From: Schizochytrium sp. TIO01
Taxonomy: Eukaryota; Sar; Bigyra; Thraustochytrida; Thraustochytriidae
Assembly (NCBI GenBank): GCA_004764695.1
Contig: SMSO01000034.1
Coordinates: 389,501-453,500, forward strand
Direction: 5' to 3'
DNA: 64,000 bases
Part shown: positions 49,989 through 60,637 of the stretch, piece after piece
How positions within the stretch are numbered: position 1 is the first letter of the stretch
How the letters are laid out: every line of letters starts with the position of its first letter
Notes under the pieces: model-generated
Seen by the model: the letters and a program-made list of their open reading frames with translations, nothing else
Databases searched by the model: none
Told to the model about the DNA's origin: nothing
Position numbers and translations under genes: made by a program

Positions 49989-51545
49989 TTACTTGCGGAT
50001 GTTTTCGAGGGTCATTTCGTCGTAAACCTCGGCAAGAGCGACGACGTATCCGGCACGAATTCCCTCCATGGAACGACGACGCAGATATTCAGGTTTCTCG
50101 GGTCCAAGAAGTGCCTGAATACGCTCGAGAGGAGTCTTGGCACGTTCGGCCTTCTTACGCATTTCATCCTCTGATAGATATGGGCTCGCGGAGCGAGACT
50201 GGGCCACGCGCAGGAGCTCGTCCATGCTGGGTTCACCGCTGGCACCACTGCGGCTTTGGCTCTTACGACTGCTGCTGCGACGGAAGAGGCTCTTGCGAAG
50301 ACTTGTCCTCTCAGGAACTTTCTCGTTTACGACAGTTCGCAGTGATTCCACAGCAGCTTTAGCCTGTTCACTACTGGGATTGATCTCCTGTGCACGCTGA
50401 AAGCTGCGAAGAGCCTCTTCGGGTTTATCCTGCATAAGGCGAGCGTATCCAAGATTGTAGTGAATTGAAGAGTCCTTTTGTGCAGGGTCCAATTTTGCAG
50501 CCCGCTCAAGCACCTCAGCAGCCTGGTCAAAGTCGCGCTCATGAATAAGAATGGTACCCAAGAGGCCAAGAGCCACATGGTTCTCTGGCTCGGCACTGAC
50601 CACAAGCTCAAGAGGTGCCTTGGCCTCAGCATCACGACCGAGGTTCATGAGTGCAACAGCGTAGTTGAAGTTCACCATCGGGTCATTGCGGGGCTGGTCA
50701 TCTAGCTCCATCGACCTCTCGAGATACTCAACAGCAGAGGCAAAATCCTTCTGACGTAAGTACACTGTGCCGAGTGAAACAGGAATGCGCCAGTTTTTGT
50801 CATCTTGCTCCATCGCCTGCTTCAAGACGCTAATGGCCTCGTCTTCTTTCTCAACCTGAATGAGGCATACACCATACGGGAACAAGTTCTGTGGAGCATC
50901 GTCACCATCGCAAGCGCGCTTTAAGTACTTTTCAGCCTCATTAAACTTGCCGTCTGACATGAGCTGTGAGCCCTTTTGAGCGAGCACCATACCATATAGC
51001 TCACGCTGCTCTATCGGGAGAGTTTCCATTGGAGTAGCCTTGAGGATCGCCTCCACATCGGGCAGAGCGTCGATAACGTGGCCAAGATTCAAGAATGAGA
51101 AGATGCGCTCGTTGTGAAGCGGCGTGTGGGAGCTGCCGATCGCCTTGAGACCATCCGCAGCAGCTTGCAGCGCGTCCTGGAAGTTTCCAGCGGCATTGAG
51201 CACATGTACATAGCTTGTCCAGATCTTCGTGTTCTTACCATCCTTGTCCAGGGCCTTACGGTAGGCTGCGGCAGCATCCGTGTTTCTGTCAAGTTGCTTG
51301 AGAGCATTGCCAAGGTTCGAGTAAGCTACCGTGAGCTCAGGCTTCAGGTCAGCTGCGCGTTGGAACGAGTCTGCAGCACCCTCTACATCCCCAGCGTTAA
51401 ACATTGCCACGCCTCTGTTGAGGAAGACCTCAGCGATGGTGTCGTTCATATCAATGATCTTGTCGTACTTGTCAATCGCATCACCAAATTTGCCTGCTGC
51501 TGAAAGCTGAGCAGCTTCATTCGCAAGATCCTGCATGCTTGCCAT
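49989..51545 (-). CDS. Tetratricopeptide-repeat protein
   Basis: 518 residues from the ATG at 51545 (an upstream in-frame TTG would add 16). From about residue 5 to 390 there are roughly ten TPR motifs. Examples are 'GKFGDAIDKYDKIIDMN', 'AEVFLNRGVAMFNAGDVEGA', 'VAYSNLGNALKQLDRNTDA', 'RIPVSLGTVYLRQKDFASAV' and 'SIHYNLGYARLMQDKPEEAL', with the usual W/L-G-Y-A-F-A-P spacing. A Ser/Arg-rich basic linker follows ('RTSLRKSLFRRSSSRKSQSR'). A C-terminal helical region ends in 'VVALAEVYDEMTLENIRK'. TPR arrays bind partner peptides. The Arg/Ser stretch may be a phosphorylation or localisation signal. The N-terminus lacks a targeting signal. No specific TPR family could be assigned. Confidence 0.85.
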   Translation of the reverse strand: MASMQDLANEAAQLSAAGKFGDAIDKYDKIIDMNDTIAEVFLNRGVAMFNAGDVEGAADSFQRAADLKPELTVAYSNLGNALKQLDRNTDAAAAYRKALDKDGKNTKIWTSYVHVLNAAGNFQDALQAAADGLKAIGSSHTPLHNERIFSFLNLGHVIDALPDVEAILKATPMETLPIEQRELYGMVLAQKGSQLMSDGKFNEAEKYLKRACDGDDAPQNLFPYGVCLIQVEKEDEAISVLKQAMEQDDKNWRIPVSLGTVYLRQKDFASAVEYLERSMELDDQPRNDPMVNFNYAVALMNLGRDAEAKAPLELVVSAEPENHVALGLLGTILIHERDFDQAAEVLERAAKLDPAQKDSSIHYNLGYARLMQDKPEEALRSFQRAQEINPSSEQAKAAVESLRTVVNEKVPERTSLRKSLFRRSSSRKSQSRSGASGEPSMDELLRVAQSRSASPYLSEDEMRKKAERAKTPLERIQALLGPEKPEYLRRRSMEGIRAGYVVALAEVYDEMTLENIRK

Positions 51546-52784
51546 TCTCCCAAGGTCCACACAACTAGTTGTGAACGAGGCAATGCCAAGCAAAACCTGG
51601 CGTGTGCTCCTTCGTTCTTAAAGAATAAAGCGCAATTATTCTACTTGCCCAGCGCGTGCACAATGAGTCTGAAGGCTCAAAGCGCTCGCCCTAAACCAAA
51701 CTAAGCCAAGCTCTCTTCAAGACTTTCTCCACCTTTGTCTTCGCAAGCTCAGGAAAGTAAGCTTGCACCCAGCCACCCAGGTAGTACTGGCCCAGCAGCG
51801 CGTGTCTTATGAACGGGTTTTGCTCGCTCGAGATTGTCTTGTGCACGCACAATCTCTTTCTTCACCAAGCCGATGGGGTGGCGCGGATAATACATAATCG
51901 GCATCAATGGATTTAAATAAAATATCATTTGAAACAAATCTATCTTATCGTAACTATTTGAGTAGTAGAAGTACTATTGTCTTTAAAAAAAGAAAAGAAA
52001 AGAAAGTGAAAAGAAATCACACTGTCCATGGCACTTTTTATGTTTTCTGCCTACCTAGTAGGTCATCAAGAAGAAAACCTGGAGGCAGATCAAGCAAGAA
52101 TAACTGCAGATTATGCTCAAGTTGTTGAAACAAAATATTGGTAGAAATAATAGGCCCTTTGCTCAAATCATGGCAAGTAAGGTCTCCACTACTAGAACCT
52201 ACTGGATTGCAAATTAAGTTCCTCGCCTTGTAGTAAAGTAGTAGATGGATCTCTCCTTTTCTCACTCTAAAAGAAAAAAAAATCATATTAAAAAATGCAT
52301 AACTTTGAATAACTTATAGCATATTAAAAGAATATACTGTCGTGGTCTGAAAATGAAAAATAATTATCTAGTCAAAGTTTTATTTTCACTTCCTCACCTT
52401 ATAAATCAAAGAAAATAGCAATTTCGATTGTCAGGTTCTGCGCTTGTTTGAAACTCGCTCAATGTTTTTGATAGAGAATGGCGGATCGACTTGTTCTTAC
52501 TCTTCAATTCGCAGTAGCGATTATGTATAATCGTATAGGGATATATAGCTTTCCTGCTTTTTATTAGTTTCAATAATAAGTTAATACCTTCAAATTGACT
52601 TTGGACTTTGACCTATGAACTCATTTATACACTCGCTCGCTCGTTCACCCAGCCCATATAAAGATACGCATATAAACGGGAGTGCACAGAGGCAAGTGTC
52701 TCAAACCTCTTTACATTGTTGTTATTTTCTGGATTAATGTCTATTTGGCCTCCGTCCATAGTATGCAAATTTATTGCCTGTTAG

Positions 52785-52970
52785 TTGGAATTCCATAATC
52801 GTGTACGCCCAGCTGATGCAACGAGCGATGGCACTTGCTTCTTCAGAGCATTGTTAGTTTATTGTAGTACGCTGAGCGACACGAGGGAACGTGCGTACTT
52901 CTATTTGACAGGGGTCTGGGAAAGGTCTTGGAATATGCACGTGCCAGGGATGGAGCGCACGCCCGACTAG
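52785..52970 (+). pseudogene. OTU-like cysteine protease motif fragment
   Basis: A 61-codon frame without ATG contains 'ADATSDGTCFFRALLVYC', which resembles the catalytic Cys strand of OTU deubiquitinases (D-G-x-C-x-F-R-A-L). No matching His region or neighbouring exons were found. It may be an exon or a relic; the short match could also be chance. Confidence 0.25.
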
Positions 52971-53830
52971 CGGTACGTGCTATATATAAATGAATTAAAG
53001 AAAATAAATAGCATCACAATGTATTGCATAAAGTCGGCAATCGCAACGCAGTACAGAGTAACATGGCCCTGCTTTCATAATCAATCTTGCTCGAGCGAAG
53101 AAGTCTCTCTGGAACGGGCACCGTATGGAAGGTTTGCGGAAATCAGTCGCCAATCAGGGCGTCGAGGCCGGTTCGAGTTGGGAAGTGCGTGGCAGAACTA
53201 AATACTCACTGCAGAAATTCTGGTAATGGAGAATCGCTACGGAAGAATCACTTTGAAAAATGGCTTTCTTTTCTCTAACCAGTGCTATCAACTATTAGAG
53301 TAAAAGAGCAAAGAGTAAAAGTATTTCTTTCATTTTTTCTTTCGTTCTTTCTTTCTTTCATATTGGAGAATGATGAGACAGACATATGGATAGGTGAGGG
53401 AATGAATGAATGGAAGAGCAGCAAGAAAGACAGACACCCAAATCTTCCGCAATGGGCCCACGCGTCAAAAGGGATTATGGTCTTTGAGGTCCCGAGGCAA
53501 GATGCGCTACCGTACCACATCAACTCCAATTTCCCCCAATCATCGACTGCTCGAATGAATATAGCATTGATGCATTTCTTTTCTTGCCTTCTGCAGTATG
53601 CAACAATGACGTGAAGCTTGCGCTGAGCAGGCCGCTTTTACCCGGAGATCTGTGGTGACCGTCGTTGCTTTTGATGTATGCTTTCACCAGAAGCAAAGCA
53701 ATGACACTATCACACCATCCACACCTTGCACTTGGACTATTTATGGCTAAGTCCCTAAGTCATTTGATAAGAGTCGCGATCCCATCCAGAATCCACTTTG
53801 TGCGGCGGTGGCAAATCGACTACGAGCTGG

Positions 53831-53852
53831 TATATATATATATATATATATA
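53831..53852 (+). repeat. (TA)n microsatellite
   Basis: A run of eleven TA units, followed by tacatacacc. Confidence 0.85.
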
Positions 53853-55262
53853 CATACACCTTGGCAAAGCCAGCCGGGTAGCGGGCAGCAACTAAACGAC
53901 GAACGGAGTCCTCGTGCAAGCCCACATCGACCTGCATTGTGGTAAAACACAATTAGAGTTAGTTCGTTGTTAAGTGGAGGAGGATGCCCTGCACGCGTAC
54001 CACTTTAGGTATTAACTCTAGTGATACAAAGGGAAAATTCCAAAGAATGCTCGCCACTACTGACATGGTCTTTGTCAGAGGCTTCTCTTGAGGGATCGTA
54101 GAACTAAGGTCGTTGTACTAGGACAATTAACGCCTTTGGAAATTGTATAAACTAAAGGGCGACGCTAGTTTGGCAGCAATGACGTATTTCTGAACTTGGC
54201 TTTGTTCCCTCGAAAGGTCGAGGATGTTACAAAGTGTTACTAGACAGAGGGTTTATTTTCAAACTAATTGTCTTATGGAATATTTTAGATTTGACTCTCA
54301 AAAAAAGTTAAATGTACAACGCTCTCTCTACTAGTCAAAGGTACTTTGGTAGCAGCCCTATCGTGCGGTACGCCCAAACCTTAAAAATGGTTTGCGGAAG
54401 ACTCCTGGCACTCTCAACAAAGTTACAATAAACGAAGATGTTTTGAATTCTCCATCTTTTCAAGATGATATGAATGGTCGCATGTTTGAGGTATAATTAG
54501 GGTCATGCGCTTCTGTCGGTATGAACTATTATGTTGGTAATCACAGTCGCAACTTTAGTATCAGCAATTTTAAGCATGTTTTGGTGCAGATCAAAAGTAT
54601 AAAAAACTTCATGCGACAGCACTGCAGTCTTTGTACTTGTGGTTTGTGACCTGCCAGCATTGCCAATCTCTTCGTTATTTTTGTTAGATCATACAGAGCT
54701 TGTGCACGGTGGTGAAACAAACGGTAGACCTCATTGTAGCTCCTGTTTCGATCAATTGCATATAGTTACAATCCAACTTTCATATCTGCATAACTGACAC
54801 TCTCGATCCCTTTTAAAAATACAGAGCCTATATGCTAGGTTAAATAATACCTAAGCCTGTTTTCTAGTCCCAGAATAAGTCTGCTCAAATAGACTGAAGC
54901 TAGTTGCTCAACGAAAGTAGTCACGAAGAAGGATTTGAATAGTTCTGAGGCATGTTAACAAGAAAACTTATTGGCAGTCGGCATGTGGAAAACCCTTGTT
55001 CAAGACACGTAGGAGAATGCAAAAGATACATCAAGAGGCAAATTGAGTACGGTAAGTGATTGTGTTATCGAGTATTTGTTGAAGTGCCAAAGCAAGAGTG
55101 GTATTGAACAAGTAAAAGGTTGGAAGATTATAATTTATGATCTTTCAAGTCCAAAAATTGAAGGGACTCGGGCCTCATTACATCCTTACAGATAAAGTAA
55201 GATATTTAATCAGTACCCATACTCAGCTTCAAGCATACTACTCTCTCACCAGGCAAAGGTAA

Positions 55263-55315
55263 AAAGTTAAACATTTTAGCTTGGGTGGTCTACCACCCAA
55301 GCCATAACAATCACT
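55263..55315 (+). repeat. Dispersed hairpin element, copy 4
   Basis: 'gttaaacattttagcttggg' is followed by a perfect stem ttgggtggt/accacccaa and 'aacaatcactt'. It aligns with copies near 19.9 and 21.3 kb, while the stem bases differ in a paired fashion. Confidence 0.5.
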
Positions 55316-55650
55316 TCTTAATGATCTTCCTTCAATGCCAACTTGACTTCAAAGTTGCATTCTTATTTCTAAAATGAAAGAACACACTGTCATAGCACAC
55401 ACCCTTGATGACCACGATACTTCCCGGGACTCCTCCTTGATATTTGAGTTGAATGCAATGCTTTATCGTCACGCTTCTTCAGATCTTGCATGTCTTACGT
55501 CGCGAAGTGGACGCCGACAGCCAGTCTGCTTGATAGTTTCACTATTTTATAACTCCTCATCCTATTGCGTACAAAGTAAGTTTCGGCCGCACCGCGCACC
55601 TTCATTTGCAAAGAGTGTGCACACCCTCCTTTCTAAACCTAGGTGCCAAA

Positions 55651-55675
55651 CCTAACCTAACCTAACCTAACCTAA
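55651..55675 (+). repeat. Interstitial (CCTAA)5 telomere-like array
   Basis: Five perfect CCTAA units followed by 'ccggg'. TTAGG is the arthropod-type telomere repeat; here it is a short internal tract, not a chromosome end. Confidence 0.75.
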
Positions 55676-56294
55676 CCGGGTCATCCCACTTCCTAACACT
55701 TTCCCTGTGTTTCTTATGATTGCTAGTCTTTTGCCCATTGCCGCCTTTAGCATAACGTTCGTTTATTCTTATTTATAGAAAGCTCCTTTTACAGCATCAT
55801 TTCTTCTTGTTTCAAGAGCTTGTTTTGCAGGGCTATAATTCTGGCTCCTCCTCAAGAATCAAAATCGCCCAAAGGTTCGTACTCTGTATCAACCATTCGC
55901 CGATGAATGCAGAGGCAGATGATGAAACTGTACATATTTAGCTTCTCCAGAAGTAAAAAAATCGGGCAAGAGTCCCTCTGCGTCAGCATTTGAAGCAGAA
56001 TAAGGTCCTTCAGTCCACGATGAAAATAGATTCAATAGTACAGTTGACTGCAAATGTAAATTCTTGACATCTCCCAAGGTCACGTGCTTGCGAACAGATC
56101 AGAGCGGCACTACGAAGTTGGGATGGAGAAGAATAACAATCAGAAAAGGAGCACAAACTGCATATTTTGAGACACAGTTCTAAAGTCCTGACTAATAGAA
56201 ACTGTAAGACAATGGGTTAGAGATACTATAAAATTATTTTTATAGAGGATAATCAAGAGAATGTGAAGGAGCCAACGAGCGATCAATAACAGCG

Positions 56295-56322
56295 ACAACA
56301 ACAACAACAACAACAACAACAA
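56295..56322 (+). repeat. (AAC)n microsatellite
   Basis: About nine perfect units of aac/caa in the promoter-side flank of the PP2A gene. Confidence 0.8.
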
Positions 56323-56909
56323 TCAATCACCGTCGCTCGCGGAGTGGCTTTTCGACCGCAGCGCCGCTCGCCCGTTGGCCGATCGCTCCTTGCTGAGCTA
56401 CTTGCCTTCCAACCAGGCGGCCAGTAAGTCGGGCTGGCAAGCAAGTAGGTCTCACTCATCTGCTGCACCCGTTGATTCGGTTGTTCACTCTTTCTTTTCA
56501 CGCACTCGTTCGTTGGTTCGTTCGTTGATCTTCAACTTCGATTGTTTGCTAGCTGGCCTGTTTGCTCGCTCGCTCACTCGATTCAGTCTTCTGCTGTGCG
56601 AGTCCGAAGCTGACCCGGTGACCTTGCTTCAAGCACGGATAGACCACTCCAACTATATACAAAATAGCAAGCAAACAAAACTCTTCTGAGTCCGAGTTAG
56701 TTTGCGACGACGAATTTGAGGAGCAGCCAACAGCACCGCTCTCCCCTATCTGAATAGAGGAGTACAATCTAGAGAATCGAATCCCACGACCAAATCTCTG
56801 TAGGCCTACGTTTAGATATTCACATTTCATAGATCTGCACATTTAGATACTACGCAGATCCCGTAAATCTCTTCGTCTCGTCTCTACCCAGCGGAACCTA
56901 CACCCTGAA

Positions 56910-58715
56910 ATGGCCTCTGCCGCCACTAGCCCCATGCACGTGGAAGGAGATGCCGGCCCCGCCGACGATGACGGCAGCTTGTACTCCGTTGCTACGCTCA
57001 TCGATGAGCTCAAGCACGAGGATATGCAATATCGCCTCAACTCTATGAACAAGCTTTCCGTAATTGCCGAGGCCTTGGGCCCTGAGCGTACACGCAACGA
57101 GCTGCTACCCTTCCTCAACGAAAGTATTGATGATGAAGACGAGGTCCTTCTTGTGATGGCCCAGCAGCTCGGTGACTTTGGCTCCTTCGTCGGCGGCGAA
57201 GCTCATCTTCATGTTCTTTTGCCGCCTCTGGAAGCTCTCGCGACCGTTGAGGAGCCTACAGTTCGCGAGGCTGCAATCAAGAGTCTTCAAGGGCTCGCAG
57301 AGGCCATGGATCAAAGCTCTCTCAACGCTCATTTTGTAACGATGTTGCGACGCCTCGCACAGCGCGATTGGTTCACGTCGAGACTTTCTTCGTGCTACCT
57401 TTTCGCTGTGGCGTATCCTCGCGTGTCCACCGCAACCAAGGCTGAGTTCCGAGGCATGTATGGACAGCTTTGTCGTGACGACACCCCTATGGTGCGTCGA
57501 GCCGCCGCAAGCAACCTCGGGAGCTTCGCTGAACAGGTTGAACCCGACTTCTTGGCATCAGAACTGCTGCCGCTCTTCGCTCAGCTTGCGAGCGAAGACC
57601 AAGATTCCGTGAGACTGCTTGCGGTGAGCAATGCTGTGGCATTTGCTAAAATCCTCGATCAAGCCGACGTCGAAGAAAAGATTCTGCCAGCGGTTCTTAA
57701 GCTTGCCTCCGACAAGTCTTGGCGCGTGAGATGGTCGGTCGCAGACCAATTCCCCAACGTCGCAAGCGCCATGGGCCCGGAGGTCACAGAACACGAGCTT
57801 GCACCTGCATTTGTAAAGCTTCTTGAAGATGCAGAGGCAGAAGTCAGAACTGCCGCTGCAAGCCAAGTTACAGCAGTTGCAAAGTGCCTCCCGGATAACA
57901 TGGTGGTGGATATGCTTCTGCCGTCAGTGGATAAACTTGCTAAGGATCCGAACGACCATGTGAGATCGTCACTTGCACTCGTGGTTATGGGCCTTGCGCC
58001 GCTAGTAGGAAGGGACTCGACAATCGACAACTTTCTGCCGCTATACCTGTTGCTTCTCAAGGATAATAACCCTGAGGTACGGTTGAATATCATTTCGACA
58101 CTAAGCTCATTGAACCAGGTGATTGGCATTGACCTGCTATCGCAGTCACTCATGCCGGCAATTGTCAAGCTTGCGGAGGATAACACGTGGCGCATCAGGC
58201 TGGCGATCATTGAGCATATTCCACTTCTCGCAGAACAGCTGGGAGTCAAGTTTTTTGAGGAGTCGCTGTCGGAATTGTGCCTGAGCTGGCTATCGGATAA
58301 CATCTTTGCGGTGCGACTGGCAGCAGCGAAGAATTTAGAGAAGCTCACGGATATCTTTGGGGAGGAGTGGGCACGAAAGAATATCGTACCGAGAATTATG
58401 GAGCTTAACTCGAATAAGAGCTACTTGTGCAGGCTTACTGCTCTTCGCGCGATTGAGGTGGTGGCTAAAACTGGCAAGCAAAGCCTTCTACAAGATAAAC
58501 TCCTTGGCGTCGTATTCAAGATGGCAGATGACCCTGTACCGAATGTTCGATTTAATGTGGCCAAGACTCTGCAGCTTATCCACGCCAGCGGGGGACTGGA
58601 CCAGCCCGAGCTCATGGAGCGTGCCAAGGAAGTGCTTGACCGTTTGACTGATGACCCCGATGTTGACGTGCGCTACTATTCCGGCCGTGCTGTCGAGTGT
58701 CTTGAGATCGACTAA
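56910..58715 (+). CDS. PP2A scaffold subunit A (PR65), HEAT-repeat protein
   Basis: 601 residues from the ATG at 56910. It is the structural subunit that holds the PP2A catalytic C subunit and the variable B subunit in the cytosol and nucleus. After a short acidic N-terminus, HEAT repeats run to the C-terminus. Diagnostic pieces are '[20 protein letters not shown]', '[20 protein letters not shown]', '[13 protein letters not shown]', '[16 protein letters not shown]', '[20 protein letters not shown]' and '[20 protein letters not shown]'. The final part has '[14 protein letters not shown]' and '[20 protein letters not shown]'. The human protein is 589 residues, so the length fits the full 15-repeat form. 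The sequence is uninterrupted and very well conserved. 3' sequence has 'aataaa' boxes at about 58723 and 58749. Confidence 0.97.
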   Translation: MASAATSPMHVEGDAGPADDDGSLYSVATLIDELKHEDMQYRLNSMNKLSVIAEALGPERTRNELLPFLNESIDDEDEVLLVMAQQLGDFGSFVGGEAHLHVLLPPLEALATVEEPTVREAAIKSLQGLAEAMDQSSLNAHFVTMLRRLAQRDWFTSRLSSCYLFAVAYPRVSTATKAEFRGMYGQLCRDDTPMVRRAAASNLGSFAEQVEPDFLASELLPLFAQLASEDQDSVRLLAVSNAVAFAKILDQADVEEKILPAVLKLASDKSWRVRWSVADQFPNVASAMGPEVTEHELAPAFVKLLEDAEAEVRTAAASQVTAVAKCLPDNMVVDMLLPSVDKLAKDPNDHVRSSLALVVMGLAPLVGRDSTIDNFLPLYLLLLKDNNPEVRLNIISTLSSLNQVIGIDLLSQSLMPAIVKLAEDNTWRIRLAIIEHIPLLAEQLGVKFFEESLSELCLSWLSDNIFAVRLAAAKNLEKLTDIFGEEWARKNIVPRIMELNSNKSYLCRLTALRAIEVVAKTGKQSLLQDKLLGVVFKMADDPVPNVRFNVAKTLQLIHASGGLDQPELMERAKEVLDRLTDDPDVDVRYYSGRAVECLEID

Positions 58716-59324
58716 ACATACCAAATAAAACCAGCCTCTTGTGGCAATGAATAAAATTCACAACCTAAAAATACAATCTCATTCTGTTTGCTTTTTCTAA
58801 CTCTTCAAAGAGGTCACCAGGCCGCTTATGTTATGCCAACCTACGCAGCGTTTCACCATCCCAAATCTCTTTGTCACGAGTACTTTGCGGTAAGTTTCTG
58901 GCAAAAACATACCTCTTTCCAAACGAGTGACTTTTATTTAAAGAAATTTTAGTCTCATGGTCTTTCTCACATTTATAGCACTAGGCACTTAAACACTGTG
59001 CGCTGTGTGAGCTCTTGTTATAAATATAATACTGCCGCATGCAAAATCACCTGCACAAGGCCATAACAATGACTTTGCAATTGAACGCATCAAATCATAG
59101 GAAATCGATCCCTCAACTATGACTTTACATAGTACCCTTTCTTGTGGTATAGAAAGTAGCCTGAGCTCGCCCAGGCCTTCGTGGCTGTTCAATTTCTATG
59201 CACCACTCTAAGCTTCGCAATCGCTGGTACTGGTACTAGAACGAAAATTGGACAAAAAAAACAAAGAAAAAAGTACCACCATTAATAGTACATATCTAGC
59301 CTCTTAAGAGTGACCAGACTACGA
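58716..59324. other. Intergenic region
   Basis: 0.6 kb of AT-rich DNA between two plus-strand genes, with two AATAAA boxes at the start. A 'ggtactggtactag' stretch is at ~59225. No gene supported. Confidence 0.45.
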
Positions 59325-60356
59325 ATGACCAAACCCAATCTCATAATGCTCGCTGTCCAGAGCCTGTCTCGATCTCGCTCTGTGCTGCTCCGATCGTTCT
59401 CAACTAATTCTCACGGAACATCTCTTGGCCTTGCAAGGCCTCGACACTGCACTAAACCTGCGTCATTGAGGATCATGGGTGCGACTCTGAGTGGCGAGAG
59501 CAGCGCTGCTGCTGCCCAAGAGCAGTCCTGGTGGAGTTGGTTCGGCCTTGGAGACCGGTCTCTGAGCTCCAAAACTTCAGACGCCACAAGCAAGCCTTCA
59601 GAAGGCCCTCCTTCGCTGCGTGAGCTTATCCCTACTTATGAATCTCTCCAGGATGCACACAAGACTCTGCCCCTGAGCGCCACAGAAGGCAAACGCCTCG
59701 TGATTGTCGGCGACGTGCACGGGTGTGCAGATGAGCTTGATGAACTCCTTGCCAAGGTTAAATTCACACCCGACGAGGATATCTTGATCTTTGTTGGCGA
59801 CCTCTGCGCCAAGGGACCAAAATCCCTCGAAACCGTGCGTAGAGCTAGAAAGGAGAATGCTCTTGGCGTGCGTGGAAATCACGACCATTACGTTGTTCTT
59901 CGCATTAACGATGGTCTCTATCCTGAGCGAGAGCATACCAAACTAGCCAAAGAAATTTTTTCGCAGGACGACCTCGAATGGCTCAAAGCTCTACCGCTCA
60001 CTCTTCATATTGAAGAGTATGACACTACCATCGTTCACGCTGGAATCAAACCGGATATCCCGCTTCAAGACAACAGCCTTGCTGATATGCTGCACATGCG
60101 AAACATTAACGACGAGGGTGTTGCCACGAGCAAACCCACAGAAGGCAAGCCCTGGGTCGAACTGTGGAAAGGTCCGCAACATGTTGTCTTTGGTCACGAC
60201 GCTGTTCGTAAACTTCAGCAGACTGAATTTGCGACGGGCTTGGATACAGGGTGCGTTTATGGAGGAGCACTTACAGCACTCATCCTTCCCGGGCGCGAGC
60301 TTGTTGAGGTCAAGGCCCACAAAACCCACCAGGAGCCTGGCAAGAAGGCTAACTAG
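59325..60356 (+). CDS. ApaH-like phosphatase (ALPH), PPP-family metallophosphoesterase
   Basis: 343 residues from the ATG at 59325 (an upstream in-frame GTG is not used). The dimetal core is complete: 'VIVGDVHGCADELDELL' (GDxHG), 'ILIFVGDLCAKGPKSLE' (GDxxxKGP), 'GVRGNHDHYV' (GNHD), 'TIVHAGIKP' and 'HVVFGHDAVRKL'. The C-terminal 'GLDTGCVYGGALTAL' is typical of bacterial ApaH and eukaryotic ApaH-like phosphatases. These hydrolyse dinucleoside polyphosphates or, in trypanosomes, mRNA caps. The N-terminus ('MLAVQSLSRSRSVLLRSF') is a basic Ser/Arg-rich mitochondrial-type presequence. A later ATG at 59475 starts 'MGATLSGESS', a consensus N-myristoylation start, so two forms are possible. The SLP phosphatases are an alternative, less likely from the LDTGC motif. 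Confidence 0.9.
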   Translation: MTKPNLIMLAVQSLSRSRSVLLRSFSTNSHGTSLGLARPRHCTKPASLRIMGATLSGESSAAAAQEQSWWSWFGLGDRSLSSKTSDATSKPSEGPPSLRELIPTYESLQDAHKTLPLSATEGKRLVIVGDVHGCADELDELLAKVKFTPDEDILIFVGDLCAKGPKSLETVRRARKENALGVRGNHDHYVVLRINDGLYPEREHTKLAKEIFSQDDLEWLKALPLTLHIEEYDTTIVHAGIKPDIPLQDNSLADMLHMRNINDEGVATSKPTEGKPWVELWKGPQHVVFGHDAVRKLQQTEFATGLDTGCVYGGALTALILPGRELVEVKAHKTHQEPGKKAN

Positions 60357-60637
60357 GAATTTATCAAAGTCAAGTGGGCTAGTGGGATGCTGCGTTCAAG
60401 TGCGCCATGGCCATCTGTACTCATCAGGGTATTGCCCCCCACATCATGAATTCTCATTCGAATCAACTTTCTTAAGCCAGCCAGAGGTTACGTACAAGAA
60501 CTGTCTCGACACTTTGGTAAGGCACTCAATACTGGAATGTCAAAGCTCGCACAGTCCCTTGCTTGACAGTGGTCTCACGTAAACAGAATTAAACCGCCTT
60601 GACACTTATCGATATTTAGGATTGAAGACCCTCTTAC

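Larger units (their letters stand above)
51546..56909. other. Gene-poor, repeat-bearing region (5.4 kb)
   Basis: No complete gene is supported. It contains an OTU-like motif frame at 52785-52970, a CT-rich run at 53325-53360, a (TA)n tract at 53831-53852 lying inside a minus-strand frame (53747-53950), a hairpin-element copy at 55263-55315, a (CCTAA)5 array at 55651-55675 and an (AAC)n tract at 56295-56322. A minus-strand frame at 55889-56083 has no ATG. The interior 54000-55200 shows nothing recognisable. Confidence 0.45.

Noticed and set aside
55374-55655. 93-codon plus-strand frame beside the CCTAA array
   Set aside because: An ATG is present but composition and content show nothing protein-like, and the end runs into telomere-like repeat.
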